DNA of 51,391 nucleotides from Ophiosphaerella korrae (GCA_028456385.1 JALNQF010000296.1:1-51391), one strand, 5' to 3'. Shown: positions 12,601 to 24,871, counted from the stretch's first letter. The notes: generated by a model not told the origin, from the letters alone. Translations and numbers: made by a program.

Positions 12601-14557
12601 ATCCTTAGATATTTTTTACTAGAATTACTCTTGTATAGTTATAGCCTCTTCTTCTTATAGGCTATACGTTGTTATTTACTTTAAGGTTCTTATATATAAT
12701 ATAATTTTTATCTAGGTATAATATCTATAATACTTTAAAATATACTAGATGTTTTAAGTCTATTATCTTATTATCCCCTTCTTAGTATTTATTTTTACTA
12801 GGTATATTTATTATTAAGATATAGTATACTACAAGTACTCTTAGTATATAAGCTTTATTAATCTATTACGTTTTTTTTATAAAGTATTACTATTCTTTTT
12901 ATATAAGTATTCTTCTTACTATAACTATATATTACTTTATCTATTCTTAAAATAGTATAAACTTTATTTCTTTAGGATTATATTCTTTCTAGTCTTTATA
13001 CGCTTCCTCTATACTTATAACTATTAAGTATATTTAAATAAATCTCTATTCTTTATTTTATTCTTCTATATCTATTATTATATAGCTATTATAACTATAT
13101 ATATCTAGCTAAGTATACTTTATACTTTTTATACTAACTTATCTCTTACTTCTTTATAGTCCTTTAGAAGTAGCTATAGTAGTCTCTTTATCTAGTACTA
13201 GTCTTTTAGCCTAGATTAATAGTATTAAGAGCTTTTCTCTTTCTAAATCTTCTATTAGTAAGTCTATTACGTATACTATCTTTTCTAGTTATACTTTTAT
13301 TCTCTCCTTTATTATAGCTACTTTATATCTTTATTTCTATAGAAACTATACTACTCTTTACTTACTAAAAAGATATATATAGTAGTTATTATTATAATAA
13401 AAGGTCTAGTAGAGTATTATATATTATACTTCTTTACTTTTAGCTACTTTCTCTTAAGGTTTAGCTTATACTTATAGTACTTCCTTTTTCTTCTTAGTTA
13501 TCTTTAACTATATTTCTTTCTTTAGGTCTTTATTTTTATAGTTTTTTATAAAGTATCTTAGTTTCTTATATTTATAGTATACTATATCTTTCTTCTTTTA
13601 TAATTAGTAGTCTTTTACGTAGTAGCTTAGTTTATTATAATTAAAGTATATAAAGTCTTTATTCTTTTTTTTCTTTTTATTCTTATAAGTATTAAAGACT
13701 ATAGAGTCTCTCTTGTTATAATTCTAGGTATAACCTCTATACTTATTCTTCTTCTATTCTTAAAGATTATTATTAATTTTTATTACCTATTATTTTAGAG
13801 CTTCTAGTATTCTTAGTTTCTCTATATATATTATCTTGTATTAGATTTTTAAGTTTAGTCCTTACTTAAATTATAATATTAAATCTAACTTATTTTATTC
13901 TATATTTTGCAATAATTATTTAAATTATAATACGTACTTAGGAATACTTTAGTTTTGTATAAGCTTTTCTAGCTATTCTTTAGCTTATTAGGTAATATCT
14001 ATATCTCTAAATACTACTCTTATTTATTTAGTAAAGTATTTATAACTTCTAAAAATAGCTTTAGTTTTATCTTTCTAGGTTATTAGAAAGTAAATTATAT
14101 AATCTATCTAGTAAGGTTTATACTATCTTATTATATTTTCTTTAAGGTATAACCTAATATATATTACTTTCTTTTCTTTTATATTAAAGTATAGTACTTA
14201 TATATCTATTTAGAGTTATACTAAAGCTATAAAGAGTCTTAGTTTCTCTCTTATTCTATTAAACTTCTTAAAGACAAGTATCTTTAGTAGTTTCTTTATT
14301 ATACTTATTTCTAGTCTTTAAGTAATTAATTCTATCTAGTTCTATCCTTTTATAATAGCCTTAATCTATACTTTATTTTACTTTATATAGTCTTAAAGCT
14401 CTTTATTTTATATTTCTAAAGTATTAATTACTATCTTTATATCTTCTTTATTTAAGATTAAGTTATTAATCTTATCTTTAATTATTTCCTATATAGTACT
14501 ATCTAACTTATAACTACTCCTAAGAGCTTTACTTATTTTAGTTAAACTTTCTACTAT
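9653..14557 (-). pseudogene. 5' and middle part of A2 gag-pol, RIP-inactivated
   Basis: Minus-strand gag-pol from an ATA in place of ATG at 14557, through the zinc knuckle relic near 13570 and the RT motif YLDNIFIF at 11411-11434, to the integrase core near 9660-10200, where A1 broke it. In the second knuckle the cysteines, the histidine and a conserved glycine have all been changed, more than in A1 or A4. The frame resumes at 2628 and below. Confidence 0.8.
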
Positions 14558-14619
14558 TATACTAGCTAGACTATATACTTACTTATACTTTACTTCTTAT
14601 AATAACTAAATTAGTAAAG

Positions 14620-15049
14620 TATAATAGGCCTCCTATTATTAACTACTAGAGACTATTCTTTAAGAGTTAGTAGATTAAGAGTTAATAATAAAAGTTTATA
14701 TTAGGATCTATAATAACTATAAATAATAGAAGATATTTTATAACTATCTTGTATTAGTATTCTATAGTTAAAGGATTAAATTACTAATACTATTTTAATA
14801 ATACGTATCCTACTAACTATATACTTATTATAATCTATTAATTTATAGTTACTAAGACTAATAAATTATAGATTACTTTAATCTATAATCTACTAGTACT
14901 AAGAGTCTATAAATTATAGATTACTCTAGGTATTTTAATTATATATAGCCTCCTAGTTAAGTTTATATTCTTTAGAGTTATATAAGTCTAAGTTAATTAT
15001 AGTAAAGCTAATTAGTTCTATTTATAGTTCTCTTATTACTATTATAATA
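14620..15049 (-). repeat. 5' LTR of A2
   Basis: 430 bp, same length as the partner at 991-1420, followed by target duplication TATCT (15050-15054). The middle of this LTR is unrelated to the A1 and A4 LTRs, while both ends are shared with them. Confidence 0.9.
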
Positions 15050-15054
15050 TATCT

Positions 15055-18000
15055 ACTAATAATTCTATAGATTAGCTTTAGGTTCTTATATATTTTTACT
15101 TACTAAGTAGCTTTTCTATTTAACTAGCTACTTTTAGAAAAACTATATACTTTAGAAAGTATTATATCTTATCTCTTAATATTCTTATAAGTTTTTAACT
15201 TTAAACTTATTATCCTCCTCTTTCTAATATTAGAATTGTTACTATACTAGTATTTTTAGCTTAGCTAGTTCTAGTAGGCTTATATAGAACTTAGAATATA
15301 CTTTAGTATTTTTAAGTAGTTTTAGTATTTTTATTACTAGCCTATTATCTTCTTTAACTAAAAATAGTCTAACTTTAATATAGTCTAGTCTTTTACTAAG
15401 TTACTTTATCTATAGATTCTTTATATAAAGATATACTTTATCTCTTTCTTTTAGCTAAGGTACTATTTTTTTTTTTTAATTAATATATAAAATATATTAT
15501 TTTTAAGCTTTTTCTAGTTTTTATCTTATTTTATTATAGAGTTCTTATATATCTTTAACTCTAACTAGTACTACTTTTATTTTAAGTCCTAGTAGTATTC
15601 TCTTAATTAAATTAGAGTATATTCTATAGTTTATAAAATAAAGTATTTTACTTATTACTTCTAAGTATTTATTATTATATACTAATTATACTATAAGTAA
15701 TAGTAATACTTAATTATTTTACTTCTAATTACTATAAATCCTTAGATATATTTTTAATATTTTATTAGTCTACTATATCTATTTATCTATCTATAGATAA
15801 TATATTATTAATAGCTTTCTCTTTATTCTAATTACTATAAGTAGCGTTATCTAGTAATTATATATAAAAAGCTTATCTTTATTACTAATAATACTTTTTA
15901 GTATTTTATATCTTTATATTAGTACATTTAGTAGTATATATCCTAGCTAATTTACTATATAGTTATTTTAGAATTTCTTTATCTTAGTATATTTTATAAA
16001 TTAGTCTATAATTACTATTATTATATTATATCTTATTCTTATTACTAGGTTTTTTAATATTAGTAGTCTTATAATAAAGTCTATTATAATATTTATTTAT
16101 AGTTTTTCTAGTATCTTAATTACTTATATTTCTTTATAGAGTACGTATATCTTATACTTATTTTCCTAGTAATCTACGTATTCTTTAATAAACTATATTA
16201 CTTTCTTCTTTATCTTACTAAATCTATCATTCCTTTAGATTAGCTCTATAGTTTATATAATTTCTAAGTACTTATATAGTAAATTATTATAGTATTATTA
16301 TATAATTACTTTTTATAATTTTTTTAGAACTTTATTTATAATTTTAACTAAATTATTAATTTTTTATTCTTTTACTAGTTATATATATAGTACTAGGTAT
16401 CTTTATCTATTATCTTAGAGTATAGCTTCTTTTACTACTTATCTTTTTCCTATAATATTATATCTTTAGCTAAGTATATTTACTTAGCTATTTTCTTTAC
16501 CTAGTACGTACTAGATCTTAAATTTATACTATCTTAGTAGTTCTAACTATTATATCTACTTATCTTTTAACTTCTTACTTATTATAAAGTATATTAGGTT
16601 CTTATAATCTATTTTAATAATTACTTTTACTACGCTTTTAATATATACTCTTTAATTTTTAAGTATATTTACTATTATAAGTAGCTTCTTATTATATATA
16701 TTATATCTTTCCTCTTACTCTATAAGCTTCTCTAAATAGTATATAATTATATACTATTTTTTTTTATACTTTTATAGCGCTTTTACTTTATTAGCTAGAT
16801 TAGATATATTTATCTTTATAACTAAAGTCTTATTACTATAAAATTACTTTAAAACTAGTAGTATAATATAAGCTTACTTAAGTTCTTTATAAGCTTATTT
16901 TTACTTTACTCTTTATTTTTATATTATATCTTTTTTTATAAGCTTTATAAGTAGTAGTACTTTTTTAAAAAATCTTTTTATAAAGTATTAGTTAAAGTTA
17001 ATAAATCTTAGAAATAATTTTATATCTTTAACTTTTTTAAGTTCTTTCTATTCTTTTACTACTTTAATTTTCTTTTAACTTATTTTAACTTTATTAATAC
17101 CTATTATATTTCCTAAAAACTCTACTTTTATCTTATACTATTTATACTTCTCTAGCTTTAGTTATAGGTTATATTAGTTTAAGTACTATAGTACTATTAT
17201 TACTTACTCTATATACTTACTTTCTTCTTTAGAATATATTAGTATATTATCTAAGTATACTATAATAAACTTATCTAAGTATTCTTATAATATATTATTA
17301 ATAATTCTTTAGAATATTACTAGTATATTTAAAATACTATTTTCTACTCTTTACTTACTTTAATTTATATTAAGTAGTATTTATCCTTTAGGTCTAGCTT
17401 TATAAAAATCTTAGCTTAGCTTTACTTATTTTAGAGTTTTTCTATATTTAGTAGTAAGTAGTAGTCTTTTACTATAATATTGTTTAGTTTTTAGTAGTCT
17501 ATATATATTCTTAGTAGTTTTTTCTTCTTTAGTATAAAGAGAATTAGAAATCTTACTAATAATAAAGATTCTTATATATATCTTTTCTTTAAGTTATTAT
17601 TTAGTCTTTCTTAGAGTATTACTAATTTAATCTCTATTAATTAGTAAATAAGCTTAAAAAGTAACTCTTTTCTTTTCTATAACTTAATTATATAGTCTTA
17701 AAGTTAGTACTTAAGTAATACTAGTATATTTACTTCTTCTATAAATAAGTAGCTAAACTTCTTATATTATTTTAAGATCTTAGAAGTTATATATTACTCT
17801 TCTACTCTTACTTTTTAGCCTAGTACCTTACTAGTACTTATAGAAGTACTTATTCTCTTTTATTAAGTTACTATTAAAGCTACTATCTTATATAGTACTT
17901 TTTTATCTACTATTAAACGCTACTAATATATAGGCTTAGATCTACGTATATTTTTATAGTTATTAAATAAGAAGTTCTAGTTTTTTTAATTATCTTTAGA

Positions 18001-20240
18001 ATTAAACTTTTATAGCTATAAGAGTCCTAGTATAATATTTTTATTAGCTAAAACTAATATATCTAGAGTAATACTTATACTATATCCTTAAATAATAATC
18101 TCTATAGTTACTCTATTACTAAATATTAAGTTTCTTAGTATTAGCTATCTATTTATAATATAGATAAGATATAGTATCTTCTTTACTTATAGTTAGAGTC
18201 TTACTTATTCTACTACTTTAGGTATATTTAGGTTTATAAATAACCTTAAATCTACTATTACTTTTATTTTTTTTCTTTTTATCTTTACTAAGAGTTTTAT
18301 AAGTCTTTTAGTATTAATAGTATTATAGCTTCTAGATATATATCTAGTATTAGCTATTTACTTAAAAAAGACTTAATCTTATAATCTTTATTTATTTTTT
18401 ACTAAAATCTTTAGAGTATCTTAATCTCTTTATATTGTTTATACTTCGTTAGTATATAGGTTTACTAGATTAGATTAATATATTAGTTATTTATAAGTAT
18501 TTTACTTGTATTTATATTTTCTTTAGTTATACTTAGAAAGTACTTAGCTACTTACTTATCTTATAAGTATTATTTATATTTTATATTTATATACTCTTCT
18601 TAGTTTTATTTATATCTAGATCTCCTATAAAGAAAATATCTAGATTCTATCTTATTAGAATAGTAGGTAAAGTAGTTATTATAGTAATATCTTATCTATA
18701 ATAATAGTAGATAGTTTAAGTTATATAAGTATAGCTAGTATTATAGTTTTTATATTAATACTAGATCTATAATAATTAGTACTTAATTATTATTAGTATT
18801 TAATAATTTATATTACTAGGTTTACTTTACTTTATATATCTAGTATTCTTTATCTTACTATTTTTTTACTAAGTAGTAGCTATCTACTAGTTTCTAGATT
18901 TCTATTATAAATCTATCTTATACTTTAGTATTTTTTTACTTTAGCTCTAGTATTCTAGATACTATTTTATATTTTAAAGTTTTAAGCTCTTAGTTTTTTT
19001 TTTTTTTTTTATCTTAGGCTATATATACTTACTTTCTTAGATATACTATTATCTTATATTTATACTCTATTTTTCTCTAGTATAGCTAAAAGTATTCTAA
19101 AGTATCTATCTTAGCTTACTTTTACTTTAGCTAATACTTCTTTATATAGCTTTATACTCCTAGTAGTATATTTATAGCTTTTACTTTATTATTTATTATA
19201 AAGTTACTTAGCTTTATAGTAATCTTATAATAGTTATATTTTTTACTTATATCTTACTACTAAAGGTTTATAATCTTGTAATCTCTTTTCTTTTAGCTTT
19301 TTCTAGAGATTACTTTCTATTCTTCCTTTCTATTATTATCTTACTTTTTAAGTATATTAATTTATTATATTAGCTTATTCTTTACTTAGTAGTTTTTTAC
19401 TAATTACTTTATTTTACTATACTTATAGTATTTTTAGCTTTCTACTCTTTTAAAGTTCTTATAGTAATAGTATTCTTATTTTCTTAAGTTTATATTATTA
19501 ATATATATCTTATCTAGCTTAAAGTATCTATAGCTACTTTAAACTTAGTTATTTTTATATTTATATTAGTACTTATACTTAAGTTTATACTTCTTACTAT
19601 CTATATATAGTACTCTACTATTTTTAGCTTCTACTATATATTTATATATATAGTTATTAACTTAAATTACTTCTTTTATTAAGTTTTCTAATATCTTAAT
19701 TATAGCTCTACTTTATATTAGCTTACTTTAAATATTACTTTTAAGTTTCTATTATAATATCTTTATTAATAACTTATTATTCTATTCTATTTATATTATA
19801 TAGCTTTAGAATTTATTAGTATAGTTTACTACTACTTTATATTATTATAGCTACTATATTACATACTTTACTACTACTATCTTATTTACTAGTAGAAAGG
19901 CTTATTATACTTTATCTTTAAACTTTATCTATTCTTTAAATATCTTATTATAGTTACTATTATTATTATTAAAGTATTTCTTAAAGTATAGTATAACTTA
20001 CTTTTCTACCTTACTTCTTATATAATATAATATAAGTATAGCTCTATCTTTATTCTAAACTTAGTCTACTTTAAAAAAGAGATTAAGTTATAAAATTTAT
20101 AGCTTAAGCTTATTTTATTCTTTATAGTAAAGGTCTAGCTTAGTAACTTTAGAAGTAGTAGTATAAGTTACTCCTATATACTAGTTATCTATATTTATTA
20201 ATATATTACTTATCTTAAAAGTATTTAATATATTAAGTTC
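15055..20240 (-). pseudogene. gag-pol of element B up to the A2 insertion, RIP-destroyed
   Basis: Minus-strand Gypsy polyprotein relic. The RT motif YLDNILIYS at 17231-17257 is preceded by LDKFIIV, the usual Ty3/Gypsy context. Integrase-like sequence should lie at about 15055-16500 and gag at about 18500-20200, but RIP has erased diagnostic residues, so these limits are approximate. Poly-T at 18998-19010 is poly-A on the coding strand. Confidence 0.65.
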
Positions 20241-20249
20241 TTAGAACTA

Positions 20250-20618
20250 AGTAAGAGTAATAAGGGTAAGTAAGCTTCTATAAGATAGGTAAGGTTAATA
20301 AATAAGTTAGTTACTTAACTTAATTAATAATTAGCTTTTATTAAAGTATATAAGTATTAATAAATAGATAAGAATCTAATTAAAGTATTAGTTATAATAC
20401 TCTATTAAGATAAGAAGTAAAAAAAAGATTAAATATAATAGTTTATAAAGGTCTATTAATAGTTTTATATACTTACTATCTAGTATTTATTTCTAAGTAC
20501 TTACTCTAGAGTATTTACTCTAAAGCGCTTATTCTAGAGTATTTACTACTACTATCCTATATTACTTAGCCTAATTACGTATAATATAATAGCTTACTTA
20601 CTACTTAGTATTATAATA
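20250..20618 (-). repeat. 5' LTR of element B
   Basis: The part from 20373 on matches the left window edge; the inner boundary near 20250 is a guess because the partner LTR is cut off. It ends GTATTATAATA like the left copy. Confidence 0.7.
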
Positions 20619-20986
20619 CTATAAATTAAAAATTATTTTTTATTTATTTTTAAACTTATAAACTTATAATACTTTATTTTTCTATAAGCTTTTATTATAA
20701 ATAAAGCTTTATTAATAATAAAACTATTATAAAATATAAGTTTAAGAATAAAGAAAAAAAATTTATTAATTAAAAAGTTATTTAAGTTAAACTACTTATA
20801 TATATAGTAAAGTAGCTTAAGTAGTTTATATAGCTTACTTAAAGTAGTATATAGTATTAGCTTTTTATTTTTTTTATCTTTATATAACTTTATAAATACT
20901 AGTTTAAATTAATTAGTTTATATTTTAAAAGAAAGTTAGAAGCTACTTTAATAACTTTTATATAAAAAGATTTCTTATAGTTCTTT
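20619..20986. other. AT-rich RIP relic with no recognisable gene
   Basis: Almost pure A/T with TA-rich words and no CA or TG to speak of. I see no LTR ends, open frame or RNA gene. It probably descends from older repeats mutated beyond recognition. Confidence 0.6.
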
Positions 20987-21394
20987 TATAATAGGCTACT
21001 TAGGTATTAACTACTTAGTACTTAAAAGAAAGAGTATTAGTAGATTAAAAGTTAATAATAAAAGTATATATTAAAATTAGTTAATAAGCTTATAAATAAT
21101 AAAAGATTCCTAATAGGTAATATTAAAGTATTATTACTCTTAATTAAGAATTAGATTACTAATACTTTCTTAATAATACGTATTACTACTAACTATATAC
21201 TTTTACTAATTTATTATATACCTTTATAGATTACTCTAATTTATTATATATACTTATAGATTACTTAATATTATATATCTAGGTTATAGTTTATTTTTTA
21301 ATCTAAGTTATTACTTTACTTATCTTATACTTTATTAGTACTTAAGTTAAAGCTAATTAGTTTTATTTTAATTTCTCTTATTATAGCTATAATA
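20987..21394 (-). repeat. Solo LTR of a family related to A3
   Basis: About 408 bp, from TATAATAGGCTACTTAGG to AGCTATAATA, resembling on the minus strand the A3 LTRs and the LTR at 39895-40293. No internal region of the element follows on either side, so it looks like an LTR-LTR recombination product. The flanking five bases (TCTTT and ATAGG) do not match, so the insertion is old or rearranged. Confidence 0.7.
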
Positions 21395-21698
21395 ATAGGC
21401 TTTAAAATAAGCTCTAAGTATACTTTTAGAAGTACTAACTAGCTTATTACTAGTTATTTTAAACTTAGACTAACTTAAGAGCTAAGTATAAACTCTATAA
21501 TCTTTTTAAGAATATTATATTTATTCTTATACTAGCCTTAAGTTATAGCTTAGCTAAAGACTTAGGATACTTTACGTATTACTAAAGCCTACGCTTCTAG
21601 CTTATACTCTAAGTCTAAGTAGAGGCTATAGTTAAGGGCGCTTATAAAAGTATTAATATATCTTACTACTTCTTAGCCTATACTACTTCTTAGCCTAT
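21395..21698. other. RIP relic, ending in a 17-bp tandem repeat
   Basis: No gene seen. At 21664-21714 a 17-bp unit, TACTACTTCTTAGCCTA, is present three times (the third with one change). The third unit forms the outer end of the inverted-repeat element that follows. GC content begins to rise here toward the gene island. Confidence 0.6.
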
Positions 21699-22073
21699 AC
21701 TACTCCTTAGCCTACCCTAAAAACCTACTAAAAATCGCAAAAACTATACCTTAAAATCTTAACAATAGCCTTATAATAAATTCTAAAATTTTACAAAAAG
21801 CTTCTTATACTAACTTAGAAGTACCTACAGAAGTACTATAGTAATATACCTAGCCGTTATAAAGATACTAAGTTTTAGCTCCTAATTTTAAGCTAAACAA
21901 GAATACCTCTAGAACTATATAATAAATTTACCTTCTAAGTTAAATATAAGCCTGAAAATAGCTATTTAACGATAGGATTGAAATTCTAGAATTTATTATA
22001 AGGCTATTGTTAAGATAATAAGGTACGGTTTTTGCGATTTTTGGTGGGTTTTTAGGGTGGGCCGAGGAGTGGT
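21699..22073. mobile_element. 375-bp element with 93-bp terminal inverted repeats (MITE-like), half RIP-mutated
   Basis: The left arm (21699-21791) and the right arm (21981-22073) are inverted copies differing at 11 of 93 positions by my alignment. Nine differences are transitions, and in each the left arm has the A or T. The 189-bp interior has no coding potential I can see. No matching target duplication was found at either side. Size and structure suggest a non-autonomous DNA transposon (MITE), though a chance foldback of another repeat is possible. Confidence 0.75.
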
Positions 22074-22082
22074 GAGACACGT

Positions 22083-22108
22083 TAATAAGAGCTAGCTTAC
22101 TCTTATTA
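22083..22108. other. Perfect 9-bp inverted repeat
   Basis: TAATAAGAG at 22083-22091 and CTCTTATTA at 22100-22108 are separated by 8 bases. It lies in non-coding sequence between the inverted-repeat element and the MATE gene. Role unknown. Confidence 0.5.
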
Positions 22109-22820
22109 CTCTATTTAAAGGTGCTATTTAGCTAGGATAATAGTAAGGGCGCTAGTACTAGCGACAGTGTAGGCACCTATGTAAGAGTAGTAGTAACTAC
22201 ACTTAAGGATCGCTAAGATAGAGGTAGAGATAGAGAGGTCTCACTAGGAGCAGCGCAAGCGACTTACGCGAGATTAGCGTCGTAGGGCGTACTTAGAGGC
22301 TCTATAAGGTTGAGACGGTCACAAAAACTACCAAGATAGAATACAAACAGACAAACTACCGCACCAAACACACCAAAATTTTGTCTGGCTCGATTCAGTA
22401 AGGCCAGTGGCGGAAACTAAGGCGCCCTCGGCCACGCTACCGGCGTTACCTCCAGCATAAACTATTTGAAAAACAGCTGGCGCACCGAACAGGCCCTAAC
22501 ATGCCGGAGTCATAGGCATGTGCTTAAGACACGCCGTAGGGCGGAAGCTAAACTGCAAATGCTCAAATGTGCCGCGTCGAGTTGCCAAATTAGGCGACAC
22601 CAACGGGACTAGGCAATGCGAACAGGTTCCCCAAGGCTTATAGATATCAGTCGTCCCCCACCTTGTTATGACTTTGTCCCCAACATTTATTCTTATTCTT
22701 CTCTCAAGCTTCTTTGGAGCTTGCAACCAACTGTCATTTACTCCAAGTAACACAAGCGAGTATCAAGTGCTGTGGCCAGCTGTGTCAAGCTGTGTCAAGC
22801 TGTGTCAAGCTTTTCAAAAT
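22109..22820 (+). promoter_or_regulatory. Upstream region of the MATE gene
   Basis: About 700 bp of normal-composition DNA without a convincing gene. Just before the chosen ATG the 10-bp unit TGTGTCAAGC is repeated three times (22781-22810). The frame of the MATE gene is open upstream to an ATG at 22668, but that extension runs through this tandem repeat and looks like leader rather than protein. No clear TATA box was seen. Confidence 0.5.
22781..22810. repeat. Triple 10-bp direct repeat TGTGTCAAGC
   Basis: Three perfect consecutive copies, ending 10 bases before the proposed MATE start codon; a partial fourth (TGTGGCCAGC) precedes them. Likely within the 5' leader and prone to length change. 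Confidence 0.9.
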
Positions 22821-24871
22821 ATGGCCCCACCATCATCAGCAACCCCCAATCACTCTGTGACTGATTTTGCAAACGATGTTGCTTCCCAAATGGAAGGCTT
22901 TGCTCTATCTCAAGACATTGCAGAAGAAGCGATTGCACGAGACTTAGAAGAGGATAATTCTGACGCGGAAGAAGAAGAAGAAGAAGAAGAAGAAGATGAT
23001 GATGATGATGACTCGTCTTCTGGGTCATCCACAATTCGCCAATACTCCATGATCAACTCTTATCGCCGACCATCCTATGTCAACCCAGGTGCACGAGGAA
23101 CAGCTATAATCTCCTCGAGTGTACCAGAACGGAACTACTTATCAATGTCATGGAAGAAGCATAGTCATTTATCCAAGAAAGAGCGGGATACCGTACGAGA
23201 GGATGAGCGAAGCTTGCTCCGTGACAACAATCTGCTTCCTCCAAAGCATCCACGATCAGGAAGCGCAGGACCAACAAATCGCCTGGCTAGTAAGATATCT
23301 TTTTCTGGACTTCGTAAAGTCAGAAGCACGCCCGACGAAGAAACAGCAATAGGATCGCCAGCGCATGAGCGAACAGCACTTCTTGAAGGTGATTTAGATA
23401 AGCCCTATGGCGGATTTGATAGCCCAAAGACCATCAACAAGAAATGGAATGAAGCAGTAGCAGCAGGGCAAATTCACACAAGCTGGCAACGAGAAGCCAA
23501 AGTCTTGACCAAAACTTCAACTCCACTCATGCTAACTTTCTTACTGCAATACAGCCTACCAGTCGCAAGTATATTTACGGTGGGCCACATTGGAAAGATC
23601 GAGTTAGGTGCAGTCAGCTTAGCCAGTATGACGGCGTCAATTACTGGATATGCTGTCTACCAGGGTCTTGCCACCTCCCTTGATACGCTGTGTGCACAAG
23701 CCTACGGTTCTGGGCGCCCACATCTTGTTGGGCTACAACTCCAGCGCATGATTTGCTTCTTAATGGTCATAACTATTCCAATATCTATAGTTTGGGCATT
23801 TGGTACTCAACTTCTCTCCCTCATCGTCCCGGAGAAAGAAACAGCTCGTCTGGGCGGTTTATACCTAAAAGTTCTCATCGCGGGTGCACCTGGATATGCC
23901 GCTTTTGAGAGTGGGAAACGTTATGTCCAGGCCCAGGGTATATTCAGTGCGACCATGTATATCCTACTCATATGCGCGCCGCTCAATGCATTTCTAAACT
24001 GGTATATGGTGTGGCACCTTGGTTGGGGTTTCATTGGCGCCCCGATTGCAGTCTCGATTACAGAGAATATTCTTCCTTTGTTGTTGTTCCTGTATGTCCG
24101 GTTCGTAGATGGATACCAATGTTGGGGCGGCTTCGATCGACGAGCACTGAAAAACTGGACCCCAATGATCAAACTTGCTTTGCCCGGATTGGTCATGGTA
24201 TTGGCAGAGTTTCTGGCCTTTGAAATCATAACTATGAGCTCTAGTTGGCTTGGGCCCACTGAATTAGCTGCACAATCTGTCCTCGGCTCCATTACGGGTA
24301 TTACCTTTCAGATTCCGTTTCCAATGAGTGTTGCGGCTTCGACACGAATTGCAAACCTCATCGGTGCCACACTTGCTGTTCCAGCAAAAACGGCGGCGAA
24401 AGTTGCAATCATCGGCTCAATTATAGTAGGATTCTTCAACCTACTTATCTTGTCACTATTTCGCGAGTCCATTTCAAGACTCTTCACACCTGACCCTGAG
24501 GTCATCCAAATGGTTTCAGCCCTTCTACCGCTCTGCGCAACATTTCAAGTGTTCGACTCACTGGCAGCTAATTGCAACGGTATTCTACGTGGGTTAGGCA
24601 GGCAAGAAATTGGCAGCTACGTCGGATTGTTTGCCTATTACGCTGTCGGAATACCAGTAAGTTTTGGGACTGGATTTGGAGCAAAGTGGGGACTGTATGG
24701 TCTTTGGAGCGTGAGTACTGATTATAGGAATTGTGTCTACTCTTGACTGACAAGCCGTAGGGCCCGGCAATTGCGCTGGGAATCGTTGCGGCTGCCGAGG
24801 GAGTATTCATATATCGGACAAGCTGGGAGAGGGCGGTCGAGGCTGCGAAGACCAGGAATGCTGCAAGTTGA
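22821..24871 (+). CDS. MATE-family multidrug/toxin efflux transporter (fungal type)
   Basis: Join 22821-24710 and 24761-24871, 666 residues. It probably exports organic compounds by proton or sodium antiport, in the vacuolar or plasma membrane. Residues about 1-215 are a hydrophilic, presumably cytosolic tail with an acidic run. From about residue 225 to 650 there is the MATE fold of about 12 membrane helices in two repeats, with family-type segments such as LDTLCAQAYGSG near the end of helix 2, RYVQAQG after helix 5 and NGILRGLGRQEIG in the second half. The single intron (24711-24760, GTGAGT...TAG with a CTGAC branch site) joins YGLWS to GPAIAL, restoring the last helix and a tail ending RNAAS. 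The start at 22821 is preferred over 22668 because the upstream 51 codons cross a tandem repeat. Substrate cannot be told from sequence. Fungal relatives resemble yeast Erc1. Confidence 0.9.
22967..23010 (+). repeat. GAA/GAT trinucleotide microsatellite inside the MATE coding region
   Basis: A GAA run passes into a GAT run, coding for about nine Glu followed by six Asp. It stays in frame on length change in units of three. It lies in the N-terminal hydrophilic tail, outside the transport domain. Confidence 0.9.
24711..24760 (+). other. Intron of the MATE gene
   Basis: 50 bp, GTGAGT donor, TTGACTGAC branch-like sequence 13 bases before the CCGTAG acceptor. Splicing keeps frame and adds the conserved C-terminal helix; without it the protein would stop after ten foreign residues. 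Confidence 0.9.

Larger units (their letters stand above)
991..15049 (-). mobile_element. Chromovirus-type Ty3/Gypsy retrotransposon A2, full length, interrupted by A1
   Basis: Two 430-bp LTRs (991-1420 and 14620-15049) are flanked by the same 5-bp target duplication, TATCT (986-990 and 15050-15054). Removing A1 and its duplicated CTTAG leaves about 7030 bp, the size of the other complete copies. On the minus strand the RT motif YLDNIFIF is at 11411-11434 and a cysteine-less zinc knuckle relic at about 13551-13592. A2 differs from A1 mainly in the middle of the LTR and is more RIP-mutated, consistent with an older insertion. It is dead: stops occur throughout. Confidence 0.9.
1..20618 (-). 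mobile_element. Ty3/Gypsy retrotransposon B, outermost host of the nest, left end cut by window
   Basis: LTR-like sequence at the left window edge (1-277) recurs at about 20250-20618, and the sequence between them, once A2 (991-15049) is removed, reads as one minus-strand Gypsy element. The RT motif YLDNILIYS is seen on the minus strand at 17231-17257. A purine-rich tract on the minus strand lies just inside the left LTR (278-292), as expected for a 3' end. The sequence is heavily RIP-mutated. B is a different family from A1-A4: its LTRs and RT context differ. The right LTR's inner boundary and B's own target duplication cannot be fixed because the left LTR is truncated by the window. Confidence 0.8.

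Noticed and set aside
1..20618. AT-rich block as a centromere or replication origin
   Set aside because: Composition is fully explained by RIP of nested retrotransposons; nothing in the sequence alone supports a centromere.
22668..22820. 51-codon N-terminal extension of the MATE protein from an upstream ATG
   Set aside because: It crosses a triple 10-bp repeat and has no resemblance to the family; the ATG at 22821 gives a normal hydrophilic start.
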